This document shows, one piece after another, positions 23,764 to 33,993 of a stretch of 64,000 nucleotides of DNA. The DNA lies in assembly GCA_963930655.1 (NCBI GenBank), contig OZ005617.1, forward strand, positions 10,666,501-10,730,500. The letters are read 5' to 3'. The stretch comes from Myrica gale (lineage: Eukaryota > Streptophyta > Magnoliopsida > Fagales > Myricaceae). The stretch's first letter is position 1, and every line of letters begins with the position of its first letter. The translations under genes and the position numbers were made by a program. The notes beneath the pieces are model-generated. The model was not told where the DNA came from. It saw only the letters and a list, made by a program, of their open reading frames with translations, and searched no databases.

Positions 23764-23836
23764 ATACGGCCCCGTAACATAAGAAAGTAAAAGCTAATAC
23801 ATAGGAAATAGCAAAAGAAATAAATGGGGTCTCACA
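23764..23836 (+). mobile_element. 3' tail fragment of an SL-family LTR
   Basis: The last 70 or so bases match the ends of SL1 and SL2, including 'ggcccc.taa', 'aatacataggaaat' and the terminus ATGGGGTCTCACA. No matching start or 5-bp duplication was found, so this is a truncated copy. It marks the left boundary of CACTA-1 material. Confidence 0.6.
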
Positions 23837-23957
23837 GTCAAGCCCAGTACAGTCTAAACCCTTCACATGAGCTGTGCGAACGTTATCTCTGAATGTGCAA
23901 ATGTTATTTATTTAGGTACACGATTTATACCCCGTCTGAATGAATTGTGCAAACGTT

Positions 23958-23997
23958 AAAAATAAGAAAACATACCTGGATGTGATTAGGTACACGA
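23958..23997 (-). repeat. 40-bp repeat, copy 1 (with splice donor), in CACTA-1
   Basis: This 40-base stretch recurs with one mismatch at 27361-27400. On the minus strand it contains CACATCCAG followed by GTATGT, a good splice donor. A 12-base part, TTAGGTACACGA, occurs a third time near 23919. Confidence 0.75.
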
Positions 23998-24075
23998 TAA
24001 ATTTAAAATTCAATTAAGGATAGAGATTTAAAAGTCATAATATTTATTTAAATATTGACGGGGTAAGGTACTTAC

Positions 24076-24241
24076 ACGCAAAACTACTCTGGGTGCCTAC
24101 TGGACTGGCTGTGGTAGGGGACGATAATTCATTTATATCCCTAAGCGAAGGACCCGACACTGCTAGTGTACCAGGAATACTCTCAGTTCGAACTGATGAA
24201 TCGCACTGCAGACGTTTCCCTCCCGCTGGCATGACGTCGAC
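24076..24241 (-). pseudogene. First coding exon of an ORF2-like (Ptta/En/Spm) gene in CACTA-1
   Basis: On the minus strand a good acceptor (TTGTTCACAG) is followed by a short leader, an ATG at 24232, about 52 codons rich in Ser, Thr and Pro, and a consensus donor (GCGT then GTAAGT). CACTA-2 has an exon of similar size, composition and splice context at 55792-55970, which starts the multi-exon ORF2. Both begin within a few residues with a Lys-Arg pair and end in Ser-Ser-x-Ala before GTAAG. I infer the same gene in both elements. Its further exons would lie to the left of 24076, but only a short distance is left before the element is cut off, so the gene is truncated. A possible 5' leader lies around 24650-24770. 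Confidence 0.5.
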
Positions 24242-24779
24242 CTGTGAACAAATAAATCAATATTAGAGAAAAAATACACAATGAATTATGTTACTCAAAA
24301 TGAATAAACAATAAAAATGCACAATAAAGACGTTCAAATGCATTTCTCAAAGCGTCTGAACAATCAAATAGAGTCCGGACTGTAAATAAACCGTCCGGAC
24401 TGCGATTGTCGAACAAGACATTTCTTCGATGCACAGACAAAATTTTCAATCCAAAAACCATGTGAAAATCAACCCAAATCACAAACACTTCAATATAAAC
24501 ACATCACAACCAACTCCAAACTCCATTACTACCATTTTAGAACCTAAAATTTCGAAAAACACATGCTTTCATATATTAGAATAAAATTTTTTCATCCTAA
24601 AACAATTCAATTTAAAATCCACTAACCTCAAATACAATCCAACTTCAAATTCTCAAAGAATTGCTCTTTTCACACCCTCTTCAATGAGATTTAACGCCCA
24701 AAATCAGCTCTTCGCTTCTCCTCGTGCTCAAATCACTCATTTGCTTTTTTCTCCATTTTTCCTCCACTACCTGCGAATC

Positions 24780-25200
24780 TGTAACTTTTCATACGTTTGA
24801 ATACCGTTCGGACCGACGAAATAACGTTCGGACGCATACGTGTATAAGTTTTCGAGGGAATACATGCCGCCAAAATTTTCAAATACGTCCGAACTACTAT
24901 TTACTCATCCGAACTCCCTATTACAGTTCAATACACCATTTTAGTAATTCCCAAACTACAACGTATGCTCAATAACATATACGTTCGGACTGTCATATAT
25001 CGTCCGAACCTATACCGTACAATACCCGAGACTATTAAGGAAATATTAAATACCAATACCATAGCGTCTGATAATAGACAATAGCGTCCGAACGGTTTTA
25101 AGACGTCTAAAAATGTGTTCGGACGTATTGTTTTATATAATACGACACCGTTCGATTTTACATTAAAGAGTCTGGACGGATAAATTCAGGTCCGAACGTT
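24780..25200. repeat. GTTCGGAC-type motif island, upstream of the ORF2-like gene (CACTA-1)
   Basis: About ten copies of GTTCGGAC or GTCCGAAC and close variants in both orientations, for example at 24805, 24824, 24886, 24985, 25003 and 25117. It lies upstream, on the minus strand, of the possible leader of the ORF2-like gene and is followed by an AT-rich spacer at 25210-25500. Confidence 0.75.
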
Positions 25201-25518
25201 TTTCGACAATATGTATTAATTTTATTCATTTTTTTACTTAACTTTATTAACAAATTTTAAATAACCAAAGTTAGTTAATAATGTAAATAATAAATTTTTA
25301 TTTTTGAATAAGTGTACAGAAATTATAAACGTAATATTAATTAAGATATTATATTAAATTCTAATAAATACAAACAACATAACTAAAATGACATAAAACA
25401 TAATATGAACAAAAACATCAAATAAAATTTATACATGTCCACAAAACATAATATAAAATTAAATGTCCTGAAAACTTAATAAAAAATCAAACGTAATAAT
25501 AAAAGTAAATAGGGAAGA

Positions 25519-26713
25519 CTACGAATCATCCTCATCATCGTTATCATCCGTCAGTTTTAGGACGTGACGAACGTGATGAAGATGCTCCTCTATCAGCACG
25601 ACCCGCTCCATTAGAGGAAAGAGCTCAGCACCGGTTGCCACGCCCCTCAAACTCTCCTTAAGCACAACGACCTCCTTCTTCCACCCAGCGTCCATGTCGG
25701 CGACCTTCTACTCCAAAGTCGTCAGACGACCACTGATATCAGTGACCATGCTATTGGTGGGCTGCAAGACCGACTGCATCCGCTGAGACAGCTGCGTCAT
25801 CATATCGTCCATCCAACTCGGTCGTTGTGGCCCAAGTCCATGGGTCGAGCTTCTGTCGTCTTCCTCTAGCAGCCCGAGCGGCTTGCAGCGCTCGGCGTGT
25901 CTGGGCCATTGATTTGGAGAGTGTGGTCTTGTTGATCACCCTCAGTGGATGCGCCTTCGGCTCGTCATCACCCTCGGGTACCAGCATGGCGTGCAGGAAC
26001 AGAGTCAGAAGAATCCCGTGCAGCAATGAAGTCGTAGCATCAATCTTCAAGGCCTCTGCACGAATGGACTGGTAGATGTATGATGCTATGTCAACAGATA
26101 GCCCCCGTACAACTACCAGGTACAGGAACTCGGCCCGGCTATAGGACAGCTCTGTGTTATGCTTCTTCGGGTTAATGGAGGAGCATAGAATTAGATGCAT
26201 GATCCGCCAAAAAGGAAGCAGCAGCCCGTGTACCATATAGGCTCCGTCCAAGATTGTTGTATCATCCCCCAACATGGTATAGAATACCTCGGCCTTAGTA
26301 GGCGGTCCCTCCTAGCTCATTGACAGGTTTATGAACGCTGCCAAATCTCTCTCGTACCCCAAGAAATTCGCCAGCTCGTCCAGCGAGAATATGATTGAAA
26401 CATTACGGACAGTGACCTCCATAATAGGCTCCTCGAGGTCCCTCGCCCGTAATATAGAGCAATAAAACTCCCGCACCATATTATTCGACGCATGGCCGGT
26501 CCTGTGGATCAGTGGAAGCCAACCTAACCCCTCCACCACTTCCGGAAGCGTCCGACCCTCAAATGTGAGGTCGTTAATGTCGGCCAATTTGATATCCTGC
26601 TCGACAACAATCGAGTGAGACATAATGAGAGTTGTATGTTGCTCCACTGTCAAAGCTCGAGTGGAAGATTGCTCCTCATCAGCCTGGCTGCCGGTACGTG
26701 GATGCTTACTCAT
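25519..26713 (-). pseudogene. ORF1 of CACTA-1: plant-transposon-domain protein with coiled-coil C-terminus, broken
   Basis: Starts at ATG 26713 just after an acceptor (TTTGTGCAG). The N-terminal 130 residues contain FEGRTLPEVVEGLGWLPLIH and LVREFY-like (MVREFYCSI) blocks, then a VTVRNVSIIFSLDELANFLGY block. This is the pattern of what databases call the 'putative plant transposon protein' domain (named from memory). An in-frame TAG at about 26312 interrupts it. The second part (26308-25800) has LSYSRAEFLYLVVVRGLSVD and a basic linker. After a frameshift near 25800 the C-terminus is a predicted coiled coil ending EEHLHHVRHVLKL and an acidic tail (stop at 25519). The molecular role is unknown. 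The related gene of CACTA-2 at 49213-50420 has the same layout. Confidence 0.6.
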
Positions 26714-26724
26714 TTTTTAGTGAA

Positions 26725-28090
26725 TCTGCACAAACTAACGTTCGTACGGTTAGTACAACGTCCGAATGCAAAATACACGGCCCGAACTTAAATTATTACG
26801 TTCGGACGCGTAATATAAGAATCCGGACAATGACAAAACGTCAACGTATCGGTTTTGGATACCCGTCCCAACCCTAAGAAGATAAAAAAAAACTATTTAA
26901 ATTTAACATCAAAAGGTCCGGACTGCATTGAAAGACAGTCCGGACATCTCAACCCTAAGACGATTAAAAAACTATTTCACAATTTAAAAAACATCAAAGC
27001 ATCCGGATTTCCTTGAAAGAGAGTCCGGACATAATCAAAACGACAATGTATACCACCAAAATACTACGACAAGAGTCCGAACCGCCAAATCAAAAGTTCG
27101 GACGCCCACATAATCAGTCCGAACGCTGTGTGAACGATGACCGAGTTAACACAGCAATGGCAGCGTCCCTCCACCTCCCCACTCGCCCAAACATTACACC
27201 AAAACACAAGCTAATATACTTAAAACAAATCTAACACTTAACATTATCAATGTCTACGTAAAAATCAATCAAAAAACACAATCTACTTTTCAAAAAATAG
27301 AATTGAAATTCTATACATGAAACTATATAAAAATCTACTTTTCACCACTAAAATCTTGTCAAAAATAAGAAAACATACCTGGATGTGGTTAGGTACACGA
27401 GAGATTGATATTACCTCGAGATTTGTGAAGAAAAAACTTGAGTTTTGAAAGTTTTTTTGAAGGAAAACAAACGGTGTTCGTGAAAATGACGAACTGTTAG
27501 TCCTTTTCAAAGTACGTGGATCGCGTCCGGACCCTATTATAGACATCCAGACGGAACCCTGCACACGTGGCCCAATCATCGTACTCCGTATTAATGCCAA
27601 ACTTTAAACCGTTTAAAACCGTTCGACACAGTTAAAAAGTCCGAACGTGTAATTAATGCGTTCGCACGTCTAATTCGTACGTTGTAAGGAATTGACGCGA
27701 CGTGGAAGTCCACGTTTGGCTGAATATACGGCAAATACCGTCCGAACTTCTGATACATGTGCGAACGGAGACAGCCGTTTTCAACTTTCGTATAACGAAG
27801 ACACGTGTACGCCTTGTGACGGTTTAATGAACGTTCAGACTGTCTCACACACGTCCCAACAGGTACCTCATTTACTTTCAGATGCAATGCATGAGTCCGG
27901 ACGCGCATGTAGATATTGCTTATAAAAAAAACGGCGAAGCACGTCCGAACTTTTATTAAACGTTCGGACTGGTACTACCGTTTTTAACTTTCGTCTAACG
28001 AAAACACGTGTATGCCATCCGACGGTTACTTTCAATAGCGATGCAGGAGTCCAGACGCTCATGTAGGGAGTCCGAACGGATAGCATTTAT
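26725..28090. repeat. GTTCGGAC-type motif islands upstream of ORF1 (CACTA-1)
   Basis: Two clusters, about 26740-27135 and 27520-28080, hold many GTCCGGAC, GTTCGGAC and GTCCGAAC variants in both orientations. Between them, on the minus strand, is a leader-like stretch with a donor CTCGAG/GTAAT near 27414 and the second copy of the 40-bp repeat (27361-27400). No gene is supported here. The cluster surrounds the presumed ORF1 promoter. The AT-rich spacer 28090-28480 follows. Confidence 0.7.
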
Positions 28091-28488
28091 TTCACAATTA
28101 AATTTATTTCACCAAACTTAATTTATTTAAATGAGTTAATTTAAATAAATAATTTCATTTATTTCATTCAACTAAATTTAATTTGGTACAAATATTTAAA
28201 TTAATTTCTTTATTTTAAATACATAAAAAATATATAATTAATTATATTTTTATATTAAATATCAATTATAACTATTTATAAATTTAATTGTAACTACTTA
28301 TTTAATTTTACCTAATTATTCGTTTAAAACGTAATAAATTTAATCTACCGAAAAAGATATAATTAATATAAAATATAAAAAATAATCCAAAACTGAATAA
28401 AAAACAACAATCGTAATATCTATTTCAAGCTACAAACGGTCCATTAAAACGATAAATAAATAACTAAGTTTAAAGCAGAAACAGAAGA

Positions 28489-28884
28489 CTAGATCAAATC
28501 ACGAGCTGCGACTGGCTCGTCCAAATCTTGTCCGAGGGTATAACAAACATGCGCCAAATGCTCCTCCATATTATCCACCCGTCTGACGAGTGTCTGCAGC
28601 TGTACCGGAACGGTATGGACAGACTGGGACAATTGAGACAATTGTTCTCTCATCCTTATTAGTTTCCTCTGCATAATATTAAACTCTTCCATTATAGCCC
28701 TATCCGTCAGAGCAAGTTTCATCTCTAGACCGGTTAAGCGGCATTGAGGCTCCATCCACAATGAATGCGTCGGCTGCATTATCGCCAGAATACTCTCGTT
28801 TAACTCCGCTAAATACGCGTCTGCCTAGGCTGGTCGCTCTGTCTGTCCCCCAACATTGGTGATAGTTCTTCCAGAGTGTTCCAT
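28489..28884 (-). pseudogene. Short coiled-coil gene of CACTA-1 (ORF1 C-terminus-like)
   Basis: An ATG at 28884 follows an acceptor (TTTTGCTAG), and a leader exon with donor CTTCAG/GTAAAA lies at about 29180. The open frame runs to 28489 with one in-frame TAG near 28828. The product of about 130 residues is mostly heptad-like (LSQLSQSVHTVPVQLQTLV, then NMEEHLAHVCYTL). The ending resembles that of ORF1 at 25519-26713 (EEHLHHV...L), but the plant-transposon domain is absent. I infer a partial duplicate of ORF1 kept under its own leader and intron. Function is unknown. Confidence 0.5.
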
Positions 28885-28904
28885 GGTCAACCTAGCAAAA
28901 CCGT

Positions 28905-29870
28905 CTGAACATGAGCATAAACCGTTGGCACGACAGTCAAATTGTGTCGTTTAAATTTTAGGACGTCCGGACATAATAAAAGACGTCCGCACATACAATA
29001 ACAGTCCTGATGGTTGACAACAAGTCTGGATGTCGTGAAACTACGTCCGAACGTGATTCGACGAACACTACCCAACAAACTAATTTCATAAAATAAAACA
29101 CCATAAGAAACTAAACAATCTAACAATCGACGTTATTTAATCGAAATACATAAATAAAACAACATAACAAACGTTTTACCTGAAGTTTTTTGAGAAATCT
29201 GGAATGGAGAATGAAAACCGAGAGAAAAGTTTGAGAGTGAGTTTGAGATTTTGACAAAGTTTGTCGGTTTAATGTGGCCAGTAACCATCCGAACGTTTAA
29301 AAACTAGCATTCGGACGTGTTTCAACGGTTATACTGACACGTGACTCTATCAAATTTAACGTCCTTAAATATGTCCGATTCGAAATGGTTCTAGAACTTA
29401 TACAGTCTACACGCTCTTTCTTTGTCCGGACTGTATCGATGTCACGTGTCTGAATTCTTGCAACGTGGAAGCACACGATTCAGGGAGATGCATTTATAAT
29501 TGTGCGGACCTTTTTTTTACCGTCCGAACTTGCGTATTTTTTCCGTTGGAACGTGGTTTATAACGTCCAGACTGAATTGAGTATTCCTGATGATTTTTAA
29601 TTTGTCACTCTAGCCTGACGCTTACTATTTGTTAGGTAATATCCGTTCGGACTGTGTATCAACGGAGTCCGGATGGGAGTGTAAAATTGTGATGATTCTA
29701 ATTGTCACTTAGTTACGACGATGTGGAATTTGTCACCCTGCATCGAGTCCGAACGGGTATCTTGCGAGTCCAGACGTTATGTTTTTTTAAGGTTTTTTGC
29801 TTCATTCATTCGCTGTCACACTAGCAATACGTCCGAACGGGGTTGTGACATGTCCGGACGGATTTGGAGT
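28905..29870. repeat. Subterminal GTTCGGAC-type motif island (CACTA-1)
   Basis: Motif copies in both orientations, for example ATCCGAACG at 29288, GTTCGGACTG at 29644, GTCCGAACGG at 29746 and 29831. CACTA elements need such subterminal repeats as binding sites for their TNPA-type protein. The leader exon of the short coiled-coil gene sits inside this region at 29180-29280. Confidence 0.75.
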
Positions 29871-29922
29871 TCCTGAATGGTTTTGGGTGACGAAATTAAT
29901 ATTTTGTCATGAAAAATTGACT

Positions 29923-29987
29923 TTTAGGTGACAAAATTTGGTTTGACATCCAAAATTTTGTCACCTAAACCATAATTTCTTGTAGTG
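29923..29987 (-). repeat. CACTA-1 terminal inverted repeat with hairpin
   Basis: The TIR is at 29976-29987. Just inside it, TTTAGGTGACAAAATTTGG (29923-29941) pairs with CCAAAATTTTGTCACCTAAA (29950-29969) around an 8-base loop, giving a stem of about 19 pairs with one bulge. Confidence 0.8.
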
Positions 29988-31211
29988 AATGGTGATAGTA
30001 CCGGATCAATCGGTAAAGGCGTTCCAGTCGATCAATATGTCAAAGATTGCAATATTTTTTAATATTAAATTTTATAAATCTCGATAAAAGTCAACGGTGA
30101 CAGATACTGGATCCACGAGTTTAAGAATCTAGGTAGACAAGTAGGCTAAATTTTTCCATGACAAAAAACATCGAGTTGTCAAATGGGGTCCATAAAAAAA
30201 AATTTGATAGTTGTTTCAGGCTTGCTGATTCTAATTTTTCTGCTACCAAATTTCAAAGTCTTTACTTCTCTTTTCTTCAAACTTTATCACAAATCAACCA
30301 CTTTCAAGCTTAGTCATTGCGTGAGCTTTTGACATAGATTTTTAACTGTAATAATCTACTCCGTGAGAGATTTATTTCTTGAATCAAAGTCATTTCCATG
30401 TTTAAGGCGTGTGAGAACTCTTGTAAGCTATGGTGAGGGCATATCACCGAAAGGGTTTGAAACTTAGGAGGGCGTTCTTGAGCTTTGTGTAATAGCTATT
30501 ATCTTGGCATTAAGGGGTCAATAGTGGAAAACCCAAGGCTAAGTAAAGGAGCTTCAAAGGTGGACGTAAGCAAGATTGCCTAACCATCTAAAAAATTCCA
30601 AGTCTTTACTATCTCTATCCTTCTTGGGTTACCTTAATCCTTTGGATTTTATACAAAGCTGGTCAAAATGACATCGTTCAATGCCCACCTGCCCTCCCCA
30701 TACGTGCAGCGCAGTGCATCATTTTGGGTAAGTTACCCAAAACCCTTTTCAACCAAGCATAGGACAACCTAAAACAGTGTCGTGGTGTTCTTCCTAACTA
30801 ATCCTTACATAGCTATGAGCTCCCACTTCGTACTGTATTAAGAGTTTCAGGCTGATTTTTATGTGCAAAAAAGGTTACTCATTTTGAGATTTGGTATTGC
30901 CGATTGTTCCGGTAGAAGTTTGCTAATACTCTATAATCTGTTTAGCTTTAAGCTTTCTTCCAAATCACTAGTTTTGTTTGAGATACTGATTTTATGAAGT
31001 ATATCTTGTTTAGTTTGATGTTGCCAATTTTGAAGTATATCTATGAATTTGTTGGAGCTAGTTTACTTATATGTGATTATCTAACGTAATGCTCAATCAT
31101 TTTAGTTGTCTTCGGGGGTAGTGATTTTTCATAGCTGATGGACATAAGATTAATTTTTTAGTTGTTTACATCACGGGTTGAGTTCATTCTATATACTAAA
31201 TCGATTTTTTT
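29988..31211. other. LTR-like sequence and AT-rich spacer, no gene
   Basis: At 30500-30600 the text ('ggaaaacccaaggctaag', 'ggtggacgtaagcaag', 'gcctaaccatc') resembles the 3' part of Sirevirus-type copia LTRs, where a GTGGACGTAGG block is common. It could be the 3' LTR of Copia-A, separated from it by CACTA-1. Termini were not found. The rest, to 31211, is featureless AT-rich sequence. Confidence 0.35.
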
Positions 31212-32652
31212 CATCCTAACCCAATGGAATGCGTTGTTGACATCCAGAAATACAATTCAATCCTAGAGGAAGATCGAGTCTATATCTTCCTCGATGGATT
31301 AAATGACCGACTGGATAAGAGTCAGAGTGATGCGCTCTAGTTAAAACCATTCCCTATGCTCATGTCTGACGGGAAGATGTCAGACAAACTGTAATGACAT
31401 CAAGTGCAGACACTACTCCTGGAGTGGTTATGGCATCCAAAGGAATCAAGACAGGCCACTATCATACATAGCCGAAAAGTGGGGTTACTTTATTTGAGTA
31501 GCGGAAAGTCAAATCCACCCTCCAAGTCCAAGGCTGGAAATGCACTCATTGTGGCAACACCAGACATACTCGTGAAACTTGCTTCAAGTTACGTCATACG
31601 TGGGTATCCAGCTTTGTGGAATGATCTTCAGACACGGAAAAAACATGAAGCTCGAGGTACTGATGATCGTAGATAGAGAGTCGTCGTGGTCACTGGTGAA
31701 CCTCAGTTTTTTCTCACCTCCCAAGTAGAATCTCCAAATGATTCCACGTCTCTGAAGGATCCAAGTAACTGTGGTGAACCACTTCTTAGCTCTAATCAGA
31801 GTGATGATAACAACTCGATTCTTGACTATGGGGCTACAGAGTACATGACCTTCGATTCAAATGATTTCTCTCATACAACTCCACCTAGACGAAGTAGTGT
31901 CGCTAATGCTAACGGGGTCACATATCCGGTTACGGGGGCTGGAACTGTGACTCTATCTCCTTCTCTCTCAGTGTCTCATACTTTACTCGTTCCATCTCTA
32001 TTCCATAAATTGTCTCAGACCCTACAAAAAATGGCATTTCCTAAAGCAAGAACCGACATATCTTAGAAACCACCCATGCTTTTTTTATCAGGGCACATAT
32101 CCCTAGTCGCTATTGGGATGATGTTGTCACCATGGTCGTGCATTTACTGAATCGTATGCCCACGAAAGTCTTAAACTTTTGAACTCCATTAAAGGTTCTT
32201 TCTAATCATGTCCCATTACCTACTGTTTTGATGATTCCTCCCAGAACTTTTGGTTGTGTTGTCTTTGTTCACCTTCATAAGAAGTAGCGCACTAAGTTAG
32301 ATCCGTGCACTGTCCAGTGTCTATTTTTGGGGTATGTCTTACATAAAAAAGGGTATCGGTGCTACAATCCCATTACCAAACGTACCTACATCACCATGGA
32401 TGTTAGCTTCCCAGAGTCCAACACCTGCTTTCCATCACCAACAATTAATTCCACTCTTCAGTGGGAGCTCAAAGATTAAGAGCATAATTGGCGGGGCGGT
32501 GAAGGGTTGGGTGTTGAAGATAACTCAACACATCTAAATGTTGAGACTTCGCTAGACATCATAGAACCGAATGTTGAAACTTCTCTAGACATGATAGAAA
32601 TGACTGTTGAGACTTCTACAATAGTTAATATGTCTTCAAGAGTTGAACCTAT
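31212..32652 (+). pseudogene. Copia-C, part 1: gag end, protease and integrase remains
   Basis: An old Ty1/copia polyprotein with many stops. It begins within gag (QKYNSILEEDRVYIFLDGL near 31250). A CCHC knuckle of form CTHCGNTRHTRETC is readable at about 31530-31580 in its own frame. The protease site reads ILDYGATEYMT at about 31820, so the active-site Ser is replaced by Tyr. The catalytic core of the integrase is missing. Its C-terminal part (about 32100-32460) has HLLNRMPTKVL, RTFGCVVFVHLHKK and KLDPCTVQCLFLGY blocks. Everything upstream of mid-gag is absent. Coding sequence is interrupted at 32652 by Copia-B and resumes at 46334. Confidence 0.8.
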
Positions 32653-33203
32653 TGTTAGAATTATGTGCCCTCGATAACCAAATTGATTAATCCGGTCCTA
32701 ATATCTCATATGGAATATAGTATGGTGGAAGGAATTAATTGTAGGTAAAGGGGCATATTTGCAATAATCTCAAAATTCCAGGGGTCAATTACAATATGTT
32801 GATGGATTTGATTGTAATTAGTAGAAGCCCTAATTGTATTAGAAGAAGAGTTCTTCAGTGTTATCCTACGGCTGGAATTTGAGATCCCTAAGAATCCTAT
32901 GTCTCGTGCTCTTTCTAGGGTTTTCCAAGGCCTATAAATATAATTGTTATATTCAAGGGGTTGGCCATCAGAACCTATTAGGGAAATCCCGATAACGAGA
33001 AAGTGACATAAATCCCTTAGAAGGCAACACATCTGAATTGCTGCAGCTTTGGATTGGATCTTAAAGCGGCTTAAGGTTTGTAAGTTCCTATATTCCTGTC
33101 TCAGGTATGGAATCAAATCCGAAATTGTAATCATAATCTTGGTTGATGTTTTTGTTGAAAACTTGTTGATTGTTTATAGTTTAATTCCACATATAAACTA
33201 TCA
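32653..33203 (+). repeat. Copia-B 5' LTR
   Basis: 551 bases with TG...CA ends, matching the 3' LTR at 45763-46328 along its whole length. Confidence 0.92.
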
Positions 33204-33204
33204 G

Positions 33205-33216
33205 TGGTATCGGAGC
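33205..33216 (+). promoter_or_regulatory. Copia-B primer-binding site
   Basis: TGGTATCGGAGC lies one base after the 5' LTR. It differs by one base from TGGTATCAGAGC, the usual plant copia site complementary to initiator methionine tRNA. Confidence 0.85.
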
Positions 33217-33439
33217 GTAGGTTCACATGATTACAATTGTTGGATTATACGAACCCTGTTAATTTTTATGAAAAATTAAAAATCCTTACGCGATTTTGAA
33301 ATATTCCATGAAAGAGAAACTTGTTTCTCTGTGTTTGCATATGCGATATGTTTGTGAAGTTTTTCGTACTGAATTAATTCAATTGTCAATTTATTTGCGG
33401 TACTGTCTATGTTATTTTGAGGTAACATGTTCGTGAGAA

Positions 33440-33880
33440 AGAGTTTTGCCTAGTCGCTATTGTTGGTGAGTTGCCGCCGCTCTACTCGCCGGAGAAGCAC
33501 CTGACCAGAGCTATGGAGGCATTCGGCGGCCTTGGAGGCTGAGGAGCCACGGAAATCACCTCACAACCGTGTGAGACACGGGTGTGAGGGAAATATGGCC
33601 ACCATCGGCCACCAGTGCACTGGACGGCAGCACAGTGGCTGCCGGTGGCCTGGGCGTCCAACGTCCGGCCAGATCCATGGCCGGACGTGGGGTGCCGGAT
33701 GGGGCCAGCAGCCAGTTCGCCGTTGGCCTGCTGTGCCTTCCCAAAGGCACGAGCGGCACCCAGGGATGAGATCCCTGGGTCGCCCGCTTGGGCCAAACGG
33801 GTAGGGCATTTGTGTCCTACCCGGCCCACCGGCCCAGAAGCCCAGCCCAAAAGTAGAGCTGGGTCAGTCAATTAAAAAGA
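33440..33880. other. GC-rich block in the Copia-B leader
   Basis: Between primer-binding site and gag, about 440 bases are strikingly GC-rich (ccggc, ggccacc, gcccagc) in an otherwise AT-rich element. Open frames exist in several frames on both strands, as expected of such composition; none has a recognisable domain. It belongs to the transcribed leader of Copia-B, and SL4 inserted about 110 bases after it. Its function is unknown. Confidence 0.6.
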
Positions 33881-33993
33881 AAAAAGAGGAGAAAGGTCGT
33901 TTTACATTTTGTTTGAAAGATTAAATATTTTTTAAAGGTTTCAAAACATCCCAATCAAACTCTCAAACCTTTCATATATTTATGGGAAGTAAG

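Larger units (their letters stand above)
23837..29987 (-). mobile_element. CACTA-1: CACTA (En/Spm) element, left end missing
   Basis: The right terminus reads TTTCTTGTAGTG at 29976-29987, the reverse complement of the classic CACTA end CACTACAAGAAA; the next three bases are AAT. The interior has minus-strand genes related to those of CACTA-2 and dozens of GTTCGGAC / GTCCGAAC motifs in islands at the end and between genes. No left CACTA terminus is seen. The element is cut off next to the SL tail at 23836, and no TNP2 transposase is present in what remains. It is therefore truncated or non-autonomous. In minus orientation the order is TIR, motif island, short coiled-coil gene, AT-rich spacer, motif island, ORF1, AT-rich spacer, motif island, first exon of ORF2. 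Confidence 0.8.

Noticed and set aside
18123..23836. TGTCATACCCCGAGC at 18123 and the SL tail ending 23836 as one large SL insertion
   Set aside because: Flanking bases CGGCT and GTCAA do not form a duplication and the start is diverged.
25827..26075. Plus-strand frame opposite ORF1 of CACTA-1
   Set aside because: Shadow of the minus-strand gene, which has recognisable blocks and splice context.
33482..33875. Several overlapping open frames on both strands in the GC-rich leader
   Set aside because: GC-rich sequence lacks stop codons in many frames; no domain is recognisable and the place is a copia leader.
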